Shown here in pieces: positions 42,643 through 53,700 of a stretch of 64,000 nt of DNA; the stretch's first letter is position 1, and each line of letters opens with the position of its first letter. This stretch comes from Yamagishiella unicocca (Eukaryota; Chlorophyta; Chlorophyceae; Chlamydomonadales; Volvocaceae), in NCBI GenBank assembly GCA_003116995.1, contig BDSL01000030.1:744001-808000 (forward strand). Reading direction: 5' to 3'. The notes below the pieces were generated by a model, which was not told the DNA's origin, did not search any database, and saw only the letters and a list, made by a program, of their open reading frames with translations. A program made the position numbers and the translations under genes.

Positions 42643-45600
42643 TCAGTGCTTCGGCCGCTTGGGCTTGGGATTGGCGCGCACCAAGTCAGTCTTCCGCTTC
42701 TTGACCTTCTGGTGGCGCGTGGCCTCCTTCTGCAACTTGGCATACCTCTTCTTACGCGCCGCGCCTACGGCTGGGTCTGCTAGCAGTTCCTGCGTTATGC
42801 TGGCACCCCGCTCACGCGACGTGAGACGGCTGCTGAAGAAGTCCTGCGGGTTGTCCAGCACGGTCCCAATCTGGAAGTGCTTGGGGAACTTGGTCTCGTC
42901 GAAGCTCTGTGGCAACAACATGGGGAGGAGCAGACGTAAGGCCACAACAGCGACGAAGTCGTAAGGCGCGACAGCAGTAGCAAAGCCTACGGCGGGCCGA
43001 CGGCGTGATCACACAGGGGCTTGTGACCAACACGCCAACATTATGCCACGCGGCAAGGGCGCAACTCGCCGCTGGTCATGCTGCTAGCGTGCTGGTGAGC
43101 ATAAAACAGACAAACAACTACGAGGACACACAACTGGCCATAGTACTCAATACATTTATCTCTAAACCCACCTTGTAAAATCGCTTGGGGTCGTATGCGC
43201 CCCTCAGCCGCAGCAGCCGCAGCTCCTGCTTCACCTCGTCCGTAATCTTTGTCGCCGGCAGCGCAAACCATCGCTTGTCGTCGGTAGCTGAGGTACCTTC
43301 CGGTGCCTTGCCTCGCGGGGGCGCCAGCAGCTGTGGAGAGGAGAACGGGTTGGCAGCCACGCAATTTACATGTCGTTGGTGACGACAGCTTGGACAAACA
43401 CTCAGGCATGCAACATTCGCAGGACGTGTGTAGCAAATGATTCATATAGTCCCAGCAATAGTGGAGGGCCGCAGTGGGAAGCATGTGGCCCCCCGTGGGT
43501 AAGGACACCGGTTGTCAGACCGGAACATGGCCGGCAGCGCCGCCCCACACAGGTCGCTGTGAGCCACTGAAGTAAGGAACTACCCCACTAGTCCAGGGGC
43601 GTGCCAGGCATGTGGCTGGCGAAAACGAAAAAATCGACGCAATCACAAACGGGAATGCTAAAACGCGGGTATAAGATATGTAATCCCAGCAATAGTGGAG
43701 GGCCGCAGTGGGAAGCATGTGGCCCCCCGTGGGTAAGGACACCGGTTGTCAGACCGGAACATGGCCGGCAGCGCCGCAGCGCCGCCCCACACAGATCGCT
43801 GTGAGCCACTGAAGTAAGGAACTACCCCACTAGTCCAGGGGCGTGCCAGGCATGTGGCTGACGAAAACAAAAAACCCGACGCAATCACCAATGCGAATGC
43901 GGAAACGCGTGAATAAAATATGTAATCCCAGCAATAGTGGAGGGCCGCAGTGGGAAGCATGTGGCCCCCCGTGGGTAAGGACACCGGTTGTCAGACCGGA
44001 ACATGGCCGGCAGCGCCGCAGCGCCGCCCCACACAGGTCGCTGTGAGCCACTGAAGTAAGGAACTACCCCACTAGTCCAGGGGCGTGCCAGGCATGTGGC
44101 TGGCGAAAACGAAAAAATCGACGCAATCACAAACGGGAATGCTAAAACGCGGGTATAAGATATGTAATCCCAGCAATAGTGGAGGGCCGCAGTGGGAAGC
44201 ATGTGGCCCCCCGTGGGTAAGGACACCGGTTGTCAGACCGGAACATGGCCGGCAGCGCCGCAGCGCCGCCCCACACAGATCGCTGTGAGCCACTGAAGTA
44301 AGGAACTACCCCACTAGTCCAGGGGCGTGCCAGGCATGTGGCTGACGAAAACAAAAAACCCGGCGCAATCACCAATGCGAATGCGGAAACGCGTGAATAA
44401 AATATGTAATCCCAGCAATAGTGGAGGGCCGCAGTGGGAAGCATGTGGCCCCCCGTGGGTAAGGACACCGGTTGTCAGACCGGAACATGGCCGGCAGCGC
44501 CGCAGCGCCGCCCCACACAGGTCGCTGTGAGCCACTGAAGTAAGGAACTACCCCACTAGTCCAGGGGCGTGCCAGGCATGTGGCTGACGAAAACAAAAAA
44601 CCCGACGCAATCACCAATGCGAATGCGGAAACGCGTGAATAAAATATGTAATCCCAGCAATAGTGGAGGGCCGCAGTGGGAAGCATGTGGCCCCCCGTGG
44701 GTAAGGACACCGGTTGTCAGACCGGAACATGGCCGGCAGCGCCGCAGCGCCGCCCCACACAGATCGCTGTGAGCCACTGAAGTAAGGAACTACCCCACTA
44801 GTCCAGGGGCGTGCCAGGCATGTGGCTGACGAAAACAAAAAACCCGACGCAATCACCAATGCGAATGCGGAAACGCGTGAATAAAATATGTAATCCCAGC
44901 AATAGTGGAGGGCCGCAGTGGGAAGCATGTGGCCCCCCGTGGGTAAGGACACCGGTTGTCAGACCGGAACATGGCCGGCAGCGCCGCAGCGCCGCCCCAC
45001 ACAGATCGCTGTGAGCCACTGAAGTAAGGAACTACCCCACTAGTCCAGGGGCGTGCCAGGCATGTGGCTGACGAAAACAAAAACCCGGCGCAATCACCAA
45101 TGCGAATGCGGAAACGCGTGAATAAAATATGTTATCCCAGCAATAGTGGAGGGCCGCAGTGGGAAGCATGTGGCCCCCCGTGGGTAAGGACACCGGTTGT
45201 CAGACCGGAACATGGCCGGCAGCGCCGCAGCGCCGCCCCACACAGATCGCTGTGAGCCACTGAAGTAAGGAACTACCCCACTAGTCCAGGGGCGTGCCAG
45301 GCATGTGGCTGTTCGGTAAGCAAACTGATAAGAAGGTTTCCATGTCGCACCACTCTGAAACCGAACATACCTGTTTTGCAAGGCCCTTCTCCTTCGTTGC
45401 TCCGGAACCTGGGGCCACACGCTGCGGACCAGTTTGAACCGTCTTCGACTGCGCGACTTCCGGATGCCAGTGAATTGCGTCTGGGTCGCTCGTGAGGCCC
45501 AACTTCGGGTTGGATAGCGCACGCAGCGCTTGCGATGATGGTGAAGGCGAAGCGTCTCGCGTGCCCGCACGGGCTTGCAGAGCCGCTCTCAACGATGACG

Positions 45601-46221
45601 CCAAGGTGCCCATAAAGCCTGATCCGAAAATGTCTTCGGTCTCCGAGTCATCCTCGTCAGTGTTTCCGCTGTCGTTCCCTCCTGATGGCTCCGAAGAGCA
45701 CCGCGCTGGGGATGGTTTTGACGCAGGCGACGTCGCTGCTAGATCTCTGGGTGAGATCCCAGGAAGCTCATCTGTAAGGACAAGGACAACGTTCGTTTGC
45801 TACAAGCCGGCGCGCTCCCGACCCAACTAAACTGGACTGACCTCACGCACTGACCTCCAGCAGAAACGGCCTTGGCCTGCTGTCCTTCGTCTTGTCGAAG
45901 AGGTGCGACAGGCTCCGTGTGCGAGCCTGTTCGAACGCCACGCACTTGTGTCATACTGAAAACTGTTATCGCCAATGGAGAAAACACCCGGGTTGACGGA
46001 TCACCTGTGACAGCATGCTCCACTTCTTCATGGTGAGCAATGTCCTCCTCAGTTGGCTTGTGCTGCCTAGCTGCTGGGCCCGCTGGGGGTCCCCGCGCCG
46101 CCGACCTCCCACGACCTCGCCCGGCGGCCGCTCGTCCACGCTGCGACGACGTTGTGGGGCCCGAGCCTTGAGGAGGTTCTGCGCTTTCCTGCTTCTGCCC
46201 ACTGCGGCGAGTCGACACCAT
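42643..46221 (-). CDS. FCF2: FCF2 / DNTTIP2-type pre-rRNA processing protein
   Basis: Four minus-strand exons give 396 residues: 46221-45855, 45771-45371, 43330-43172 and 42906-42643. The C-terminal Fcf2 domain is complete after splicing: DKRWFALPATKITDEVKQEL, LRLRGAYDPKRFYK joined to SFDETKFPKHFQIGTVLDNP, then DFFSSRLTSRERGASITQEL, and a Lys/Arg-rich tail KKRKTDLVRANPKPKRPKH that looks like a nucleolar signal. In yeast Fcf2 acts in early 18S rRNA cleavage; the same role in the nucleolus is inferred. The N-terminal half is disordered: an Arg/Gly-rich stretch (GRAAAGRGRGRSAARG) and an acidic Ser patch (DEDDSETEDIFGSG). The start MVSTRRSGQK recalls animal DNTTIP2. The intron between exons 2 and 3 (43331-45370) is almost entirely a 242-bp tandem array. 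Confidence 0.93.
43445..45310. repeat. 242-bp satellite array filling an FCF2 intron
   Basis: Eight units start (CCCAGCAATAGTGGAGGGCC) at 43451, 43685, 43927, 44169, 44411, 44653, 44895 and 45136. The period is 242 bp, except for the first unit (234 bp, lacking an 8-bp GCAGCGCC duplication) and the seventh (241 bp). The last unit stops after about 173 bp. Each unit is a nearly invariant ~172-bp core plus a ~70-bp spacer of two types. The first contains GAAAAAATCGACGCAATCAC (units 1 and 3); the second contains AAAAAACCCGACGCAATCAC or its CCCGGCGC form (units 2 and 4-7). The core holds CCGGTTGTCAGACCGG, which can form a 5-bp hairpin. The array ends 61 bp from one splice site and 114 bp from the other. 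Confidence 0.97.
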
Positions 46222-47781
46222 ATCGTTGGAAGTCCTCTGTTTCGGCCTGATTCGTAAGTGGCCAAAGGCAAACAACTGACGCCTTGACTTCGCGAATAAA
46301 CAAATAACAGCAAATGACTGTATACCAATATGAAAGGCATCGGCCGCCAAATAACGGATGTGCCAATTGAAAAGTACGGCAAGAGGTCAGCGACCGTACT
46401 CACAGCGCAGCCCGATACCCTTGGTGTCTTTACTCTTACCGTTCTGGAACAGGTTACAAACTCGACAATTGCTGTCATTAATCCTTTGCACTCTCGACCT
46501 TGAACATCCAGGTTTAAAAAACATTCCAGGAAACAACCTAGCTTCCTAGGCGGCAGGCGAAGCAACCTGCGTGATCGGCAGCCAGGGGAAGGGATGGACC
46601 GGAAGGTCCTCACGACGGTCGTAGGCAAAGGAAGTTACGCACACGTAAGGCCTCACCTGGCACATCGGGTGACATGGGCATTGGGGTGCGCGCAGCAGGG
46701 TAATGCTTCGGCAATGCTAGCTTTTGTAGACGGTTAAAGAGGGTCGGGAGTATGTGCGAAACCCACTTCCCAATTTTTGCTCATGGTTTTAAACCAAACC
46801 CTAAAACTATTCAACCTCCTGGCCAGTCCTGGCAGGGCCCTATGGGCTGGATCAGCTTCTGCCTTTCACATTCAACAAGACTGCGAGCTTCCTGTGAAGC
46901 GCTCCTGTCAATACCATGCACAATTGCACATGCCTCGTGCACACTCCTAACCTTTCGTGCGCTGTGAAGTAGCATGGGTGAATCTCGTGGACAGATGTGG
47001 GCCTGCCAATGTATGGTCGCGGATCGTGCAAATCACCATAGTATACTCTTCGCAGCGGGTGTACTTGCAGGATCACGCTGGCGCCATCGACCTCCCCACC
47101 CTTGCTGTCGGGCCTCGAAAACACATGCCCGGTTCGGACAGAGTGTGTATTGTTATGCCGGGTTGAACTCGACATCAATGGGAAGGATAGCTGTGTTGCA
47201 AATGTTGGCACGGTAGCAACGAGCACACGTTCGCAGACGCCACAGTGTCTGGTGTCAGCAGTAGCCGTACGTCACGGCTGGCGCCTCAAAACACGCGTCG
47301 AACCCCATGGAGTCAGATGGACAGAGCGGCGGATAAAGATAAGACGGCCATGCATTAAGTTGTTAAGAACAAGGGTGGACTTCCACGACGCCGCAGGGGC
47401 AAGCATCCCTTGCAGGCACGGTCCCCCCAAAACACGTCCTGCGCTACAACTATTTGGGAGCGGTCGTGCAGTGTTTGCGTATATGTACGTTAAGCGTTGT
47501 TCACGCACGTTAGCAGAGGCAAATCTAAATTGCCTAAGCGGCTGGTGAGCTACGTGAAACCTGCCCGAACCACTGGCGTCCAACGGAGCCACGTGCTAGC
47601 ATGCTAACAATGGCTCCGTGCCGCAGAAGGGCACATCGGATGATGACCAAGACAAGCGACAGAGCTCTACCCTGGAACCAAGCACCGAAAAATAAGAAAA
47701 GTCGAAACCGAGCAAAATGGCCAGAAACGCAGCTGATCCTGCAAAGTCCGAACAACACCTCGAACAACCGTCGAAAAGCGG
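46222..47781. other. Intergenic region between FCF2 start and kinase 3' end
   Basis: Contains the FCF2 promoter/5' UTR and the kinase 3' UTR. I see no exon, repeat or RNA gene. Base composition is lower in GC than the flanking exons. Confidence 0.5.
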
Positions 47782-50700
47782 CTATGAAGCTGCCCGCTGC
47801 TGCCGAGGCCTAACGGCCGCCTCCTGCTGTTGAGTAACTGTCGCGGTCGGCCGCAACTCGCCCCACGTGGTCAATGTTGCTAGAACTTGACTAAACGACG
47901 GCCGGTCCCGGGGGCTGGTTGCCCAGCAGCTCTGAATGAGGGTCGCGACGGCTGGGTCCAGGTCGGCCGGCAGCACCATGCGGCGCCCGGAGAAGCCCAC
48001 CGCACCAACTACCTGATCACGGGGAGCGGCGGGGAAAGAGAGGCACGGTGTCTCAGCGCGTACAGGAGGAGGGGAGCAGCCAACATGGGAAGCGAGGACG
48101 CGTACTCGTGTGGGCTGCTTCGCGGTGGGGCCGGACTGCAAGTGCAGATGCTCGTGTGCTGCAGTCCGTACTTCGTGCTCGGTCAATGACGGTCTAAGCT
48201 AGCTAGCTCCGCGGATGCCGCGGCCTCGTGTACGACAGGACAGCGGCAGCTGACGAATCCGGAGAGCCGCCCAAGGAGAACAGGATGGGGTCGGGTGACC
48301 GCCATCATCCCCATCGCGCCCCTCAGGTTGCAACAGTTCGCGTCTCCTTTCCTGACCCCCCCGGCCCCCCCCTGTGTGTCCGGTGACCTCACCTGCATCG
48401 GGCTGAGGTCGTCCCACGGCTCCTTCCCAGTCACCAGCTCATACAAGACAACTCCGTAGCTAAACACCTGGGGCGTCGTAAACAGGGCCACAGAAGACAG
48501 CAACACGGTTATCACAGCCGCACGTTGACTGATACCAGTATGGAGCAGCAACCGGGTCGCAGGTGCTGGTGGCACTACGGTGCCGGACCAGGCCGGGGCC
48601 GTACTCGCGGCGGCGCCGCGCTTCACTGCGGCCGCTTCCCAACTTCCCGGGTCGTACTCACATCGCTCTTCTCGTCGCAGGGCTCCCCGCGCAGGATCTC
48701 AGGGGCCATCCAGGCGGGCGACCTGGGGAGGGGAGGGGAGGGGGCGGAGTGGGAGGGGGCGGGGTGGGAGGGGGCCGAGGGACACCGTTTCGCGAGGACG
48801 GCTTCAGCAGGGCACGCGCGGGCTATCATTAGGCCCTACTTGGGCCGGCAGTATGAGAGGATAGGCCGTGGGTCGGCACTGGGAGCTGAGGCGGGGGCAC
48901 GCGGGGTCCGGCGACGTCCCTCAACATCGTCTCGGGGTCACATGCGGTGTAGAGGCGGACACCCGGAAAGCGCCAGCGCCGTTTGGCTGCTGCTGCCGTT
49001 CTGCTGATCCGCCGGATGCCAGAAGCATGAGATGCGGCGACCCATCCAGCAAGTGCAGCACCACCGCACGATGCCTCCTCGCCGCGGCCCCCCCTCCGCC
49101 CAACACCGAGTTACCGGTTCTTTTCTGTAACCCCCCAACACCTCGCTTCTGTACCCCCCACATCGCTCGCCTCCCCGACCCGCCACCGACCAATCCGGAT
49201 GCTCCGTCTCTCGCACTAAAGCGCTCCGAAACCCGCTGCCAGCCCCCGGCTGCTTACCCGCCCTGCGACTTGGCCGTGAGGAAGGTGTTCATCTTGACCT
49301 GCGACAACCCGAAGTCGCAGACCTTGACGGTCCAGTCTCGGTCCACCAACAGGTTAGGCGACTTTAGGTCGCGGTGCACAAGAACCGGCTTGCAGTTGTG
49401 CAGGTATTCCATTCCTGCAGGCATGGTAGGCAGGTTCGGGGGCGGAGGAGGGACGCAGCGCGTGAGTAAAAAAGCACATGTTGGGCGCGACAACACAACG
49501 TTGGCAAGCCCACCACCCAACTTGCAACCAACCAGCTTGCAAGTTGCTCGCTGCACGGGATTCCTGGCCCCCTGCCATGCCGCACGAACGGGTGACGCCT
49601 CAATGCGGCCCGCAGGCCGCACTTGCTCAAGTTAAGACAGCCGGCCACCCTGAGCTCCTAAACAGCACCCATTTTCTTTCCGAAGCAATCAACATATCAA
49701 CCACCTGGAGACCCCCCCGGCGCACGCACCCTTGGCGATGTCCAGAGCCATGCTGAGGCGGCGGCGAGGGTCCAGGTCCGCTCGGCTCCTGTGCAGCAGT
49801 CGGAACAGCGAGCCCCTCTGTACGAACTGCGTCACGATGGCGAGCTGGTTGCTGCGGGTCACGGCGCCCATGAACAGCACGATATTGGGGTGCCGCAGCT
49901 TGCTCATGATCATGACCTCGTCGCGGAACTCGCGGATGGTGACGGGCGAGAGGTTCTGCTCCAGGAAGCGCTTGATCGCCACCTCGGTGCCTCGCCAGGT
50001 GCCCTTGTACACCTCACCGAAGCTGCGCGGAGGGGGGGCGGGACGCGACAACGGTAGAGAGCGGATGCGTGGGTGGGTTACAAGGGAAACCCGTGCGTGG
50101 GAGGGTGGACGGGGGTTCGGTGTGGAGAGCGGTTTCTGGATGCGGGTATCGGCATGGAGGGAAACATGCGTCTGGCGAGAGTGAGGTTGGCGGTTGCGAT
50201 GTTGACCGGGGTTGGCATCAGTGCGTGGATACAGCTGGGGTATGGGGTGGCGCATGCCATGTATGTGTGCTTGCTTAGGCTACGGGGAAGGCTCGGGAAC
50301 GCAGCGGCCTCCAAGCGGGTGCGCGCGTATCAAAGCAATCTTTCGGCACTCGCAGCAGCCACAGCCACCGCCGCTGCGCGCGCAGCCCCACCTGCCAAGC
50401 CCGATGCGGTGGCCGAAGGTGAGCTCCTCGGGGCCGATCTCCAGATCCTTGTACAACGCGGGCAGCGGCATGGACGCCGAAAGCGACGGCTGCAGCGCCA
50501 GCGGTGACGACAGGCCGCCGGGATCCTGACCCGCGCTGGAGATCTGGAGCTCAGCGAGGCGGTGCTGCGACGGCAACGTCATCTGGTGCGCTAGGTCTTG
50601 CGGCGGTTGTTGCGGTTGCTGCGGTTGCTGCGCGGCGTGTGGTAGAGCCAGCTGCGGACCGCCCGACTGCAGCTGACTGCGCGCGGCGCCGCCGGCGAGG

Positions 50701-53700
50701 GCTGCCATTGGGCCGCCATGCGCGGCCGCCGTCTCCGACTCGACGATGTGCGTCTTGACCACCGTCGTGGTTGTGGTCGAAGCCGTCAGAGACAGGCGCC
50801 GCTCCAGCCCCATGCCGCCCATTCCAATGCCTGCACCCTGCCCGCTCATTCCCGCCGCCGCCCCCACCATGGCCTGCTGCTGTTGTTGGTGCTGTTGCTG
50901 CTGCAGGTAGAACATGTATTGTTGTTGTTGCTGCTGCTGCTGTTGTTGCACTGCCCAGCTGTTCGCCCAGGCCTGATCGTAGGCAGGGCGCCAGCCGTGG
51001 AGGCCCGGCGCCCCTCCCTGCTGTTGCGGCATGTACCCTTGCGCTTGGGGCATCATGCCGGCAGCCGCCGCCGCCATGGCTTGCTGCTGCAAAAACATGT
51101 ACGGGTTGCCTTGCATCGCTGCGTAGTAAGCCATGGCCAAGTGATGGGGATGCTGCTGATGCTGTTGCGCGGCCGCCCCATGCCCCATCGCCATGCCGCC
51201 GAAGGCCTGCATCTGTAACTGTTGCTGCTGCTGTTGCTGCTGTTGCTGCTGTTGCTGCTGGTGTTGTTGCTGTTGCTGCTGGTGGTGGAGGTGCTGCTGC
51301 TGGTGTTGCAGCGCGCCCATCCGCCCAACGGATACGTCTTGCCGGCTGATGCTCGCGCCAGCGAGACGCGTCCCCGCGAGGTCCAGAGTCACCGCCTCCG
51401 CCCCGTTCAACGCCTGCTGCCCTATCCCCGACGAAGGCCCCGAACCTCCTTGCTGCTGCTCGGCCAAGTTCGTGAAGGAAACGCGGGGGGTCGTTTCCCT
51501 GCTGTTGTCACTGCTGGGCATCTCCACGATGGGCTGCTGGCTGGCACCTGCGCCCATACTGGGGCCGTTGGGGCGCCTGCCGGGTGTGGTATCCCGCACG
51601 TCGCCGCTGCCGCCGCTGCTGGCGCCCGTGGCCGTGTTAAACGGTGACAGGTCGGCAAAAAACGTCTGCGCCCGGTCTCTATCCCGGCCGTCCTTCCGGC
51701 CGTTGCTGGCCATCGCGGCGGCGGCCGCATCGCACAGATTGAAGGGGACCACGTTCGCAAACGCCGCACCCTCAGCGGGCGCAGACCCCGGAGGAGTGGA
51801 CTGCGCCGAAGAGGCCGTGAGCGTGAAGGGCGTCGACAGGACGGGCGAGGGCGCCTTGCTGCCGCCGTCAACGGACTTGGCAGGCGGGGTGTAGAGCGAG
51901 CCGGCGCCGGTGCCGGCGGCGCCGTGGCCGTACTGCTTCTGCGTCGCCGAATCGTGGCTGCTGCTCGCGTGAGGTCGCGTCGCGTGCTGCGGTTGCGGCG
52001 GTTGCTGAACGCCGTAGTTGAAGCTTCCCATACGCGGCAGGGGCACCGCTCCAGGGCCGCCGCCCGGCTGTGCGCCCAGCAGGGCGCCTGCCTGCTGTTG
52101 CTGCGTCCGCTGTTGCTGCGCCTGCGGGGTTAACAGCGGCGGCACTCCCGGCGGCTGCGGCATGGCAGGGAACGCCGAAGCGAGCTGCGGCAGCGACGAC
52201 GCCGGCATGTTTGCTGCAAAGCCCAGCTGCATGGCCTGGAAGGGCGACGGGGCCGCCAAGCTCACCGACGGCTCCGGCAGCGGTTGCGGCTGCTGCTGGG
52301 GCTGCGGTTGCGGCGGCGGCCCGGAGTGCCTCGTCTGCACCCCGTTGAGTGCTGAGTCCTGGGAGGCTTTGGCACTGATGCTGCCGCCGCCGCTACTGCC
52401 ACCTGCGACATCCCTCCCGGCGCCTCCCGGCCCAAGCGCGTCTCCATTGCCCGACGCGGCAGCGGCGGCGACGGGCCCAATACCGGCACCGGCACCGCCT
52501 TGCAACAGCGCAGACCCACCCGTGGGTAACCGGAAATTCGCGAAGGGCGAGGCCGCAATCGTGCTTGGGAGCCCGGCGCCAGCCACTGACAAAATCGAAT
52601 GGCTGCAGCCGCGCCCCGTCGGAGTCACACCCGACATGTTCGTCACACCCGACATGTTCGTCACACCCGAGCCAGCACTGCTGCGCCCTCCGATGCCATC
52701 CGGCGACGGCGTGCACAGGCTGGTGAAGCTGCTGGACATGTCTAGGGGCTGCGACGGCTGCGAGAGCTGCGGCGGCGGGGGCGGCGGAGGCATGGCGGCT
52801 CGGTCGGGGGCCAGGTGGCTCAGAGGGCTGGGGCCCAGGCCCGATGGGTGCGCCCAGGGCTTTGACTCGTCCTTGTTCCGAGTAAAGCTCCCCGAGAACT
52901 TCACCCAACCGTTCTGGTCCAGGGAGTTTTGGCGTCGGTTGACGATGATACTCGGTCCGCGCTGCGCCGGTATCTGGCTCCCCGTGGGGGTGCCGGACCG
53001 CTCCGGAGGGGGCGGACCGCCGGCGCCCTCCGCCGCGGCGTGCAACGCATACTCCGGCAGCGGCTCGGAGTCCAGGCGGATCAGGTCACCTCCGCCCTCC
53101 GACCCGTCGGCTTGGCCGCACCCGTGCTGCGAAGTCGCCAGGTCCAGCATGGACCGCGCCTTACTGGGCAGGGAGCCGTAACCGTGCCGCGCCGCACCGG
53201 CGGCGGCAGAGGCTGCGACCGCGGTGGTTATGGTTGTGGTGGTTGTAGTGGTGGCGGGAATCGACAAAGGCCCCGCTGGCGCGGCGCCGTCGGCGGCGGC
53301 TGCAGCCACCGGCGCATTGCGTGGCTCCGTCCTTGCGCCGTGCGAGTGTGAGCCCACGCCCTTTGGCAGGTCCGTAATGGTGAAGCGGACGCGGCTGCCG
53401 GCGATCGCCGGCCCCTGGCCGCTGCCGTGAACGTGACCCGGTGGGCCCAGAGCCCAGCCGCCGCTCTGCCCCTGTAGCGCGCCGCCGCTGGAGGGCACAG
53501 AGCTGCTATACACGCCCGGCGCTGGCACCGGCGGCACCGAAACATGCGGCCGCGGGTGCACGGATCGCGGGCTGGTGTGCAGGGTGGCACCTGAGGCAGG
53601 CCCGGACTCGCCGGCCGCGGGGTTGCCCTGGCCGCCGCCGCTGCCTGTGGCGCTGCCCTGTTGCGTGTTGCTGCCTGAGGAGGTGCCGCCCATGCCCAAC

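Noticed and set aside
43588..45255. Repeated 67-, 73- and 108-113-residue open frames on both strands
   Set aside because: They are the same 242-bp satellite unit read repeatedly; they lie in an FCF2 intron and show no protein-like composition.
43445..45310. CRISPR-like regular repeats and spacers
   Set aside because: The repeated part is 172 bp and the spacers are only two recurring types. This is a tandem satellite in a eukaryotic intron.
51053..51894. Plus-strand open frames of 190-390 residues opposite the kinase linker
   Set aside because: Poly-Cys, poly-Leu and poly-Ala runs are the complement of CAG/CAA coding. The minus strand holds the real exon.
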